From contig OX438744.1 of the NCBI GenBank assembly GCA_949316235.1, forward strand, positions 37,568,778 through 37,632,777: DNA of 64,000 bases. Reading direction: 5' to 3'. Positions 55,345 through 64,000 of the stretch are shown in pieces. The translations under genes and the position numbers were made by a program. The DNA comes from Oegoconia quadripuncta. Its lineage: Eukaryota > Arthropoda > Insecta > Lepidoptera > Autostichidae. The notes beneath the pieces are model-generated. The model saw only the letters and a program-made list of their open reading frames with translations, was not told the origin of the DNA and made no database searches. Position 1 is the stretch's first letter. Each line of letters begins with the position of its first letter.

Positions 55345-58300
55345 TCAAAAGACAACGGGGGTAGTGTCGTAATGGACAATACAGGGCTGGGTCCACACCG
55401 ACATACCCATGAGGAACCTCCTTAACTCTCTCTGAAGATACCACGGCTGGTTAGAATCTGCAAATATAAAACTATTGCTGAAGATGAAGATCCTGTATTT
55501 GGATAGTTTCCGCTAGCCTAGATATGTAGGTACAGTAATACTAAAATGGTACTAACTAAAAAAACAGTATACTAAAATGAATTTATGCAGGACATTATTA
55601 ATATTATTATTGACATCTTATTATATTCGTTGAAATAGGATACGGAGTACTTTTAATTTGCTATTATTTGTTTATTGTTGATTGACTGTGGAATTGGAGC
55701 ACTTTCTTTGAACTTACAACATACATAATGTAGCTTCATAAAAATTATAACTATTGGTAATTGAAACGACATTAATAAATAACATAAATATCCCTTTCCT
55801 CCATATTGCCATGCCTGACAAGGTACATGTATATGTTAGTACTTACTTATGTATTGTAACTATGACATGTGTAATGCAATAAATGTATGAATTATGGATT
55901 AATTAAAAGATATTTGCAGATTTCTTCATTAACACTTTATTGCATTTAAGTGTACATCACAGACGAACCAGTGGTACAGAAATTAATATAAACAAAAGGC
56001 GAGCTTATCTCTGTCAGTGGCGTACCTTCTATACAGACAGAGAGGCAGTGCTTACCCTAGAAATTGCAAGCTTTCATCGAAATGCATTGTCAAGACAGCT
56101 GATTCATTGCTATTATTTTGTAAATTATTTTGTAGTTGTATTTATTCTCATTTAATAGCAAATTTTATCTTTCTGCTTACCATGTAACAAAACGCTGTGC
56201 ACGCCACTGATCTCTGTAATAGATTCTTCAGTGAAAAATAAGCCTGTTGTATGCATTTCTTCCACGTGCTCTATCCCTATCAGTTGTACTTACGTAATAA
56301 TTACTTAGAGCTTGGCTTTTATCATGAGACGTAGTAATAGCTGATATCTATCTCAGTCCTTTTGTCATGGTGTAACAAACGTACCTGTAACCCTCAGCGC
56401 TAAAGTCGTAAACTTAACCTCAAATGCAAAGGTCACGGATGCGTCGTCACCCTGAAGACTTAGGAATTCGCCTCTAGTTCTTTTAACTATAACATCAATG
56501 CGCGCATTAATGCGTGGCCCCAGAAAGGGAAAAGGAAGTCCTGCCTCATGGCAATGAGATAGAGGTCTAACACCTGGTAAATCTGCGCTAAAGTCTGTGT
56601 ATACTTTAGATAGATAGATAAAGTATTTATTTACGCCACTGCGTTCACACAACTACACAATTTTTAAATTACAAAGAAATATACATACAAATAAAAGTAA
56701 AGAATAGAAAATACAAAGAGCGAGTGTGTGCCGCAGTAGCACAGATTGGTTATAACTCAGTGTGGTACATCACTCAATGAGCGAAACACTGGTTTTCAGT
56801 TACAACCCCTACAAGTACGAGTGCATAAAAATACGCACATTTTCCCATCTGCGCCTATACATTTGTGGTCAATCGTGAGTGAAAAGTGTCCGTTGTTGAT
56901 ACAGCTAGTGTGTATTCGGACGATGTAGGACGACGGTGTGACGCTATTCGGACGATGTAGGATACTACAACAGTATACTCTCCTCTCCAAATTCGGAAAA
57001 AGCTAAAGAAATGTACTGTTTATATAAAAACATTATTTAATTACCCTATGGAGGCTGTATAGAGCGACATGGTCGTTTATAACGACCAAGCTCTTTAAAA
57101 TTAGATTTTAAAAAAAAACCCCTACAAGTACCTACGAGTACGACGGATTTACAACGGAACCTTTACCTTCTGCACTTGATTTAAAATTGGACACCTGTTT
57201 TATTTAAAAATAGGGGCAAAATGTTTGTGTGATGAATACGGACATGTGTACCCGAGTTATGGATGTTTTTTCATTATTTATTTACAAAAAAAAATGTATT
57301 GATGTAGTATATTATCAACCAGCTGGTATCCACAACACAAGCCTATAGTTGCTTACTGTGGAACTAGATGGCGCTGTGTGTATGTCTAAGGATATTTATT
57401 TATTATTTATCATTATTCATATTCCGTTTTCTATAGCCTTCAGCAGGAATATGTTTACTATCACCACATCCTTAATCACATAAACACAGAGTATCATATA
57501 ATTACTAACGTAAATCAGGTCATAAAAAACAGGGAGATTATGTTAAGATATTGCCCATAATGCGTAATGTGTACGTAGGGCAGAGATCGCTTCAGAAACT
57601 CGCTTTGTGTTAACCACGTGATTTCGCGTGCCAATCAGTGTTAGATTTTGTATGCGGTAGCGATGGTAACAAACATTGCTTTAAAAAACTTTAAAAAACT
57701 CGACAAACAGTTCTATGTATATCTCTACCCAACATGCCTCGGAAAACAAAAAAGTCATATACATACTATTGTTCCACATCGTTTCCCTAGTCAAGCTTGT
57801 TTTACATAATGTTGGGTCTTTACCTATAAAATTGGAGTTTTTTTTCTTCGCTGATCATATGTATCAATTCCTGCGATTTTCAAAGCTATATCCAAATTTG
57901 TTTTTTATTTGGAAAATGGAATATTATTTCAAGGTTTCACATGAAATATTTTTTAATTTCTGGGCTAAATCACATAATAAAAAAAATTTAACAGAGCTCT
58001 TTTCATGTGCTTCCTATAATCATTTCTTAGATTCGCCGAAACTTTTATAAAGCGGGTACTTTTAAAAATTAACGCTGCCTATACTTAACTTAATGTTACC
58101 CGATAATACACACAAAGTTTAGCTAAATTTGGAAGATAAGCCGTTCCCAAAAAAAAATCAAAAATGTTTGTATGTATTAGAAAACAGTCTTAATGAAATT
58201 CTTCATACAAAACGCCAATTTCATAGGTAAGGGCCTAATATATGTAACGGGACCTAAAATATTTAATCGCTGACCTACAAACTTTTAATTTTTCCTGTTT

Positions 58301-58806
58301 CACATTTTAATAGATAACAATATGAATCCTTATGACTTTATTAGATAACAATATGTTTGTGTGATGAATACGGACATGTGTACCCGAGTTATGGATGTTT
58401 TCATTTATAATAAGTATTTATTTACAAAAAAAAATGTATTTATGTATTATATCAACCATCTGGTATCCACAACACAAGCATATAGTTGCTTACTGTGGAA
58501 CTAGATGGCGCTGTGTGTATGTCTAAGGATATTTATTTATTTATTTATTATTATTTATTATTTATATTTTAATTATTTCAACCGTTTCATAATTACGATT
58601 TGTATAAAACATAAATTAATTATACCTAGTACTTGACAGTACAATATAGTGCGAATATGCATGTGACTGCACTTTGCGTTAGTATAGGAAATCTTGCATG
58701 TTGCAATAGACTTTCTGTGTGACATCTCTGTCTATACAGGGTGTCCCTGGAAGTATGGATCAAATCGAACAGGGGCATGGGGAAGGTCATTCCCAAACTT
58801 AAGCTG

Positions 58807-58840
<34 letters not shown>

Positions 58841-60495
58841 AGAAAAAAAATTTAATTAATTATTTTTAATTAAAAAATTAAGCTGATAGCTTTGCTAGTT
58901 TTCTTTTAAAATTTTTTTTTGTATAAGCACTATTCGATAATATGAAAATGTAAAAAATTGATCATAACTTTTGAACCGTCAAAAATGGCACCGACATTCA
59001 TAGGGTTAAAAAGTTTGGGAATGACCTTCCCCATGCCCCTGTTCGATTTGATCCATACTTCCAGGGACACCCCGTATAGAGACTTTTTGACTCCACCTTG
59101 CGACACCGACAATTAGATGGCAAACAGAATGTTATTTTTGTATGTGTCTCGACTGTGTAATATTTGTACCTGATTGTTTGTGTCATGAGATGGGTTTAAA
59201 TAAATTTTTCTTTCTTTCTTTCTTTCTATATATGTAGGTATATATTTTATTAAGGTATAGTTGTATGTATGTATATGTATTATTATATATTATTCTTATT
59301 ACTTTTATCTATATATACAGGGTGTAACGGTTAAGTGTAGTCATATTTTAAGGGCTTGTTCTACCCATCAATACGAACAACTTTTACTATGGGGGCAACT
59401 TCGAAATCGCGAAAAAAAAATCAGCTGTTTCATACATTGCATCGGGAGGTTATTGAAATTTTCTATGGAACAGCTCATTTTTTTTTCGCGATTTCGAAGT
59501 TGCTCCCATAGTAAAAGTTGTTCGTATTGATGGGTAGAACAAGCCCTTAAAATATGACTACACTTAACCGTTACACGGTGTATATATAATATATATTTGT
59601 TAGTGTTGCTTTAGTTTGAATTTGCTGTAATTTGTATACGCCCAATCTACTGTTTTCTAACTAACCCTATGGTTGACTGGAAGAAATCCCTCTTTGGGAT
59701 AAGTCCGCCGTTGTACTCAATTTATGTATCAATGCATAATTAATATATTGCCTTTTTGTACAATAAAGCGTTTACAAACAAACAAACAAACAAACAAACA
59801 ATATATTTAGAACAACAAATGATTTCAATCTTGAATGTTGCCATTTCAATATAACTCCCTTGTTTATATTACCTGAATCCTTACTGATCCTCATAATAAG
59901 ATAATGTCCCGACAAACTGAAGGACACGAACAAAGATCCAAACCTTGCAACTTTACTCAAACAAAAATGAATGATGATAATGATAATGATATTTTTATTA
60001 AAAAAAAAAAAAAAACATTTTATTTATATTATTATTTCCAAAACAGACAACTCCGTCATAATCTTTGCTTGTAAGGGCAGTAATTATATATCAAATATAT
60101 GTTTTGTTGTTTATATATTCTTCACAAAAACTGACTAACTATAGAGCGTTACTTTTCCTATATAGTCATATGTTTTTTTAATAAATAAATATTTTATGTG
60201 TTTATGACTGTATTTCGTCTGCGTTGAGCTCTTATGAACTCAGCATAAAGCTAAATCGCTTCCCTTTCGTTGCTTCCACACTTCACTGAATGTTTTAGTA
60301 AGTATATTATTTTTCCAATAAATTATTGTATATATGTCGAAGAAGCTAATAAACCGTTTGTTTTCCGGGAGCCGCAGCTTACCTTCAAGGAATTGCCTGG
60401 TGGGAAGCCGGAGGGAGACTTTGAGCGATGAGGCGTAGGCGGAATCAATATACCAGCGAGGGTCACGCTGCTCACCCAGCCTACTGACGCTGTCT
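55345..60495 (-). CDS. host gene, three 3' exons, unknown product
   Basis: Minus-strand exons: A 60,495-60,383 (113 nt; acceptor CTTTTTCAG, donor GTAAGC), B 56,594-56,385 (acceptor TATACACAG, donor GTACGT) and C 55,457-55,345 (acceptor TATATTTGCAG) to TGA. Both introns between them are phase 1 and the spliced frame is open. Exon A reads DSVSRLGEQRDPRWYID and SLKVSLRLPTRQFLE. B reads FSADLPGVRPLSHCHEAGLP, INARIDVIVKRTRGEF and DDASVTFAFEVKFTTLALRV. C reads SNQPWYLQRELRRFLMGMSV and HYDTTPVVF. The alternating hydrophobic pattern of B suggests beta strands; a lipid-binding BPI-like fold crossed my mind, but I cannot support it. The 5' exons lie outside the window or are unrecognised (A starts in phase 2). 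Exon C contains a possible donor (ATGG, GTATGT near 55,407), so it may not be the last exon. Codon composition is clearly less AT-rich than the introns. Confidence 0.7.
56015..56209. mobile_element. hAT-type MITE, intact copy
   Basis: The 195-bp element has ends CAGTGGCGTACC and GTGCACGCCACTG and an exact 8-bp ATCTCTGT duplication at 56,007-56,014 and 56,210-56,217. It lies in the intron between exons B and C of the host gene. Confidence 0.9.
56605..56785 (-). repeat. LINE-G 3' end next to exon B
   Basis: The GATA microsatellite end (56,605-56,622) lies about 12 bp upstream of the exon B acceptor. The rest matches 51,310-51,480: GCCACTGCGTTCACACAACT and AGCGAGTGTGTGCCGCAGTA. Confidence 0.75.
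57045..57122 (+). repeat. LINE-P 3' tip
   Basis: GAGGCTGTATAGAGCGACAT, GGTCGTTTATAACGACC (a hairpin), AAGCTCTTTAAAATTAGATT and poly(A); compare 62,345-62,420. Confidence 0.6.
57210..57412 (+). repeat. SINE-B, head missing
   Basis: It starts at AGGGGCAAAATGTTTGTGTG and continues through the body to AACTAGATGGCGCTGTGTGT. Confidence 0.85.
57413..57480 (+). repeat. SINE-B 3' flank shared with 21,536-21,600
   Basis: Both copies continue past the SINE tail with ATTCATATTCCGTTTTCTAT, AGCCTTCAGCAGGAATATGT and ATCACCACATCC. Confidence 0.8.
57481..58345. other. unassigned AT-rich intron sequence
   Basis: A 111-codon plus-strand frame at 57,715-58,050 is rich in Phe, Lys and Asn, lacks a recognisable domain and lies on the opposite strand within a host intron. 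I do not call it a gene. Confidence 0.4.
58346..58560 (+). repeat. SINE-B, head missing
   Basis: ATATGTTTGTGTGATGAATA through to AACTAGATGGCGCTGTGTGT and an (ATTT)n tail. Confidence 0.85.
58737..59074. mobile_element. MITE-1 second copy, TA target
   Basis: Starts CAGGGTGTCCCTGGAAGTAT and ends ACTTCCAGGGACACCCCG, with TA at 58,735-58,736 and 59,075-59,076. It is almost identical to 10,306-10,654, differing mainly in the length of an internal poly(A). Confidence 0.92.
59318..59580. mobile_element. MITE-2, long foldback, TA target
   Basis: 263 bp with about 110-bp arms: CAGGGTGTAACGGTTAAGTG at the left and CACTTAACCGTTACACGGTG at the right, flanked by TA. The last bases differ by two substitutions. 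It has the same CAGGGTGT start as MITE-1, so it probably uses a related Tc1/mariner-type transposase. Confidence 0.9.
59660..59792 (+). repeat. LINE-H 3' end
   Basis: GACTGGAAGAAATCCCTCTT, TTGGGATAAGTCCGCCGTTG, TTGTACAATAAAGCGTTTAC and an (AAAC)n tail. Confidence 0.75.
59793..60382. other. unassigned intron sequence
   Basis: Apart from a poly(A) run at 60,001-60,015 I see nothing recognisable. Confidence 0.35.
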
Positions 60496-60649
60496 CTGAA
60501 AAAGACAAAGATGATGTTAATATAAAAGCAATCCGTGCTACTTTTTCATTAATAAAGACACAGACCCATCTAATGCATGGCTAGAGCTTTGGTGAAAAAG
60601 TACTATAACAACACCTGTATCCCATTGCGTAAAAGCCCTGTCACCAGGA

Positions 60650-60890
60650 AAAGATCACCCTAGCCCTCCTGGAAGTCCCTGAATAGACTTTGGTCGGGCG
60701 GTGGCAGGTGCAGCAAAATTCAGGAAGATGTGAAACTTCTCTAATGATGACAAGTGCGACTGCGGCATCACGCAATCTATGGGGCACTTGTTGTCGTGCC
60801 CTGCCTCTCCAGTTTCTTGCATAGAGAAGGGTCTTTTTCAGGCAAACCAAAGAGCCTTTGACGTTGCTACTTTTTGGGCCAAACTACTTT
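60650..60890 (+). pseudogene. LINE C-terminus with a Cys-His knuckle
   Basis: SLNRLWSGGGRCSKIQED, a frame change, then DDKCDCGITQSMGHLLSCPA and FQANQRAFDVATFWAKLL. The C.C....H...C motif and the ATFWA end are typical of Jockey/R1-like polymerases. It precedes exon A on the opposite strand. Confidence 0.75.
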
Positions 60891-61319
60891 AGACCAGTAT
60901 AATTTTGCCATTGACTCGAAAAGAAGAAGATTAATAAAGAGTGCCGTAGGGGAAAAGCAATAGAAACTATATACGATCTAAGCGAGCGGTGATCATGAAA
61001 TCAAAACACACATTATTGTGTGCCCACTTTTGGAGCACTACCTGTCTCACTGTGGGGTATGGGCCATAGTAATCGGCCATAATACACCACGCTGTTTGGA
61101 TTGGTGGTGGTTTTTATCAGACTTAGGGCCACCTGAACTAAGGAGCATGACCAGAGAACCAACTATAGAGTCAGTATCATTTGGCCGTATTCACCAATAC
61201 TATAGGACTGGTGAATCCGTGCAGGATGGTCTACGAAGACAGACCTAGTACTTATTTATGAAGAAAATAATACTCCTGTAGTCGATTATAAGGAATCGAG
61301 GGATTAAGCTGGACAGAGA
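60891..61319. other. unassigned
   Basis: A 76-codon plus-strand frame at 61,018-61,248 has no recognised domain. It is probably LINE remnant but I cannot assign it. Confidence 0.35.
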
Positions 61320-61560
61320 AGAGAACAAATGAAGAGGTGTTAATCATGGTAAAGGAGAAGAGATGCCTGTTCGCCACAGTTGGGAACATAAGAGCATAGA
61401 TGATAGGTCACTTGATATGACACGTTATTTTTTTGAAGAATATAATTGAAGGAAAGACAGGAAGGGGAAGACCTAGGCGCAATTACTTTGACCAAGTGAA
61501 AGATAAGGCTCACCTTATTCAGCACATTCATGTCATGTCGTACTAAGAGATTAAATCGAG
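61320..61560 (+). pseudogene. RTE-type LINE C-terminus
   Basis: It reads MIGHLI, then IIEGKTGRGRPRRNYFDQVK and DKAHLIQHIHVMSY across one frameshift: the basic RGRPR block of RTE-type pols. Confidence 0.7.
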
Positions 61561-61640
61561 GGGGTAAGCATAGAGACGTGGTCATTACTCCACCGACAAG
61601 AGCATAGCTTTTAAATTGAAGAAGTCGATTATGTTGAAAG
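61561..61640 (+). repeat. short dispersed repeat
   Basis: Shares TCATTACTCCACCGACAAGA and AGCATAGCTTTTAAATTGAA with 41,745-41,830. Confidence 0.65.
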
Positions 61641-62007
61641 ATAGGAATATAAAGCTTTACATCGACCAAAATGACCATTCAAATATGTCCACTAGGTGAG
61701 GTACGAGGGAGGCGGGGTACCACACTCCGATTGGCCCTACCAAGGTTGTTAGAGATCTTGACAAAGCCAATTAGAGCGCAATAACGTAACATGACTATAC
61801 AATAACTGACTCGAAGATTTTAGGCATCTGTTCTATTATTCTGATGTGTTGACAGAGGACCCTCGGATGTTATTAGGGTCTATGGACTGTGGTCGATAGC
61901 TGTTTAGAATAAACTAACTTTCGCCTACGACTGGGTTAAAAAGTAGCTTATATATTAATCATGTCCTTCGACCCTTCACCTTGTGCAAAAAATCAAATAA
62001 ATTAACC
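61641..62007. other. unassigned
   Basis: No gene seen; 61,690-61,790 is less AT-rich. Confidence 0.3.
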
Positions 62008-62420
62008 TCTATCTATACGCTGGATTGACAACTGCTCATTAGAACGCAAAGACGTAGTTGCAGCGTTCAGACTACGTTCTGGACACATCCCATTAAACAA
62101 ATTCGCACACCTGATGGGTAAAGCTCCATCACCAAATTGCACCGAGTGTGAAGTAGTGGAAGACGTATACCACATTTTGATGGAATGTGTCCGGAACGCG
62201 TCTTATAGACTGCAGTTACGTCAAAGCGGAGTAAATTTTGACGTAAGTTATTGCAACACTGTTTTGGCCTTTCCATTATCCGATTCGGCCAAAACTCTAT
62301 ATAAATTATATAAGATTGGTATTAACCGCCGTAGTTAAGTTATTGCTGTTGGTCTACACGGAGCGGCATAGTCGATTCGCGACAAAGCTCCTTAAAAATG
62401 ATTAAAAAAAAAAAAAAAAA
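62008..62420 (+). pseudogene. LINE-P pol C-terminus and 3' UTR
   Basis: RWIDNCSLERKDVVAAFRLR, SGHIPLNKFAHLMGKAPSPN, CTECEVVEDVYHILMEC and KTLYKLYKIGINRRS, then stop, AAAGCTCC and poly(A). This is a LINE polymerase end with its terminal C..C....H...C motif. The final 110 codons are open, so it is fairly young, but it is 5'-truncated. Confidence 0.85.
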
Positions 62421-62559
62421 AATATTGTGATGCTTCACATAACCACTTTCGCATGTATACTATAACTTCTAACGGATCCCATAATAACACATAGTCACGT
62501 ATATAGCATATGTCGCAGGGCTAGTGCTGAGTTTCCGTATTTAATACTCAAATAACACG

Positions 62560-63119
62560 CAGTGGCGTGCACTAAATACAGGCAAAAAGAAAGTGCCCAC
62601 CCTAGAAATTGTAAGCTTTCCTTGAAATGCATTGTTAAGATAGCTGATTCATACTAATGTGAAAAGAAATATTCTAAACAGTTGCGAGGATGCTGTAACT
62701 TATTTATTATTTTGAAATTTGTAACAAAAAAAGTTTATTACAAAATTAGTGACTACCTGAATGACAAAAAGCTTGGTATACTTCGCCCAGCTCCCAAAAA
62801 TTATAAAATTGTTTGTATACTTTTATAATATAAAAAAAAAGAAAAGAAAAGAAAAATGATCCCGTGGGTTTCTTGCGCCGCTTCTTTTCCCACAGATAAT
62901 TTCCCTTTCCGAAGCGGTGGTAGCTTGGAAATACTGACTGACCGAACTATTTTTATTTCCAATAGATTTAAAATGACATTCAACAAATGATTATCATGTA
63001 TCTTGCGTTGGAAAAATAAATGCTTGAAGTTTGAAGTTGTAGTTGTATTTTGTTCTTATTTAATGGCAATTTTTATCATTCTACCTACCCTGTGCACAAA
63101 ACGCTGTGCACGCTAGCTG
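62560..63119. mobile_element. hAT-type MITE carrying LINE-D
   Basis: Left end CAGTGGCGTGCACTAAATAC; the right end is decayed (GCTGTGCACGCTAGCTG). MITE sequence breaks near 62,738 for LINE-D and resumes at about 63,044 with TTGTAGTTGTATTTTG. Only a partial duplication (ACACG) flanks it. Confidence 0.8.
62740..63043 (+). repeat. LINE-D ORF end and 3' UTR, nested
   Basis: KISDYLNDKKLG-type codons, an AAAAGAAAAG run, TTTCTTGCGCCGCTTCTTTT, TTTCCGAAGCGGTGGTAGCT and a TTTGAAG tail; inserted in the hAT MITE. Confidence 0.8.
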
Positions 63120-63404
63120 ACACGCACATTACTTTGCCTACACATGCGAAATAATCACAAATTTTCAATTTATTTTAAAAATTAGGTGAATCGATTTCAT
63201 ACATGTTCGTTAGAAATTTACATCTCATCAACACATCAGGATGGTCGGATAATGATTATATTACGAGTATGTGGCTAGCTAAGTAATGTTCAATATATTT
63301 TTCTCACTCTTTGGAATTACACTATATTGTTTGCTACAAAAGAAGTTCACCATGTTCTAGAGGTGGGGGCCTGGAGACCTGTTAAGCAGGTTTCTATCAA
63401 AGTC

Positions 63405-63720
63405 AAAAAAATATTTATTTCGTAGGATAAAGATTATCACTTGAAAACGTCACATTTTTTATCTTAGTATTAAAATTATTGACATTATTGCTCATTCGCA
63501 AAGCAGATTCCCCAGAGAAGAACGAGCAAGAAACTCAAGGGTTGCTCTTTTAAATAACTTTGGGTTACAATTATATTCGGCTGAATATCGCCGAGCGGTC
63601 TATGTCCATGCTTGCTTATCATCCAGATAGTCAGAAATTTTATAATAGCCTTTGGTAAATAATGTCTGTTTTATGATGGTTTTGAATTTATTTAAAGGTA
63701 AATTTTGAAATATCTATAAA
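63405..63720 (-). repeat. LINE-J 3' end
   Basis: On the minus strand, coding remains lie at the right (63,640-63,720), then CTTGAGTTTCTTGCTCGTTC, ATCCTACGAAATAAATATTT and a TTTGACTTTGA end. Confidence 0.7.
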
Positions 63721-63819
63721 TCTTTAATGCGGTCTCCACTGCATTTTTTTACTGCAAGTTACTTGTATTACAATAATATATAAGTAGATTCGAATGTTTG
63801 TGGAGAAAAAAATATTTGT

Positions 63820-63852
<33 letters not shown>

Positions 63853-64000
63853 TGTATTGTAATAATATGTGGGAAATGAGATAGTGGGAATGTAAGATAG
63901 TATAGATAAGACATTACTCGAATTGTTGTACTATTTAGTTCCAGTTCTTTATAGTATTATTATTATTTACGTGTTAATATTCGTAAGTCTAAAAATATTT
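63721..64000. other. unassigned, with a poly(A) run
   Basis: Only a run of about 25 A at 63,828-63,852 stands out. Confidence 0.35.

Noticed and set aside
57715..58050. 111-codon plus-strand frame
   Set aside because: Random-looking AT-rich composition, no domain, no splice sites, and antisense within a host intron.
60650..60890. Minus-strand 69-codon frame as a further exon of the host gene
   Set aside because: The plus strand here encodes a recognisable LINE C-terminus with a Cys-His knuckle, so the minus frame is a shadow.
61018..61248. 76-codon plus-strand frame as a gene
   Set aside because: No domain, no start context or splice support, embedded between two LINE fragments.

Overview
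The window is AT-rich, intron-rich animal DNA. Its repeat content points to a moth or butterfly (Lepidoptera): several tRNA-derived SINE families, 3' ends of Jockey-, CR1- and RTE-type LINEs typical of that order, a Helitron ending, and foldback and hAT-type MITEs. I cannot name the species. Almost every open frame longer than 60 codons is chance or a decayed LINE. Only two loci look like real spliced protein-coding genes, and both are on the minus strand.

Family labels used below (mine, not database names): SINE-A (about 330 bp, tRNA-like head, tail ending GTTGTGCATAAAAAA); SINE-B and SINE-C (about 240-285 bp, tRNA-like heads, related bodies); LINE-J and LINE-D (Jockey-like ORF2 C-terminus plus 3' UTR); LINE-K (C-terminus containing FLKGRQR); LINE-L (C-terminus containing LWDGSAKYQL); LINE-G, -H, -I, -M, -N, -P (3' ends only); RTE (RTE-type pol fragments).

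Layout. 1-34,700: a layered graveyard of SINEs, LINE tails, RTE fragments and MITEs with no convincing host exon. 34,940-48,110: a different kind of DNA. It consists of several unrelated tandem arrays (periods about 140, 108, 250 and exactly 181 bp), all rich in the word TTAGC. They flank a four-exon minus-strand gene for a short SAM-domain protein (38,081-42,057). One array also exists as an inverted arm beside the gene, and a copy of the 181-bp monomer lies inside a gene intron. I infer one large composite element of about 13 kb, later invaded by R1-like and RTE LINE fragments at 44.6-45.4 kb. 48,200-55,300: SINE and LINE remnants again, plus a tandem duplication at 54.4-55.0 kb. 55,345-60,495: three minus-strand exons with matching splice phases, which are part of a host gene I cannot identify. 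60,600-64,000: LINE fragments and a nested hAT MITE.

The best candidate for something undescribed is the TTAGC-rich block with its SAM gene. The SAM gene's element membership is inferred from sequence context, not proven.
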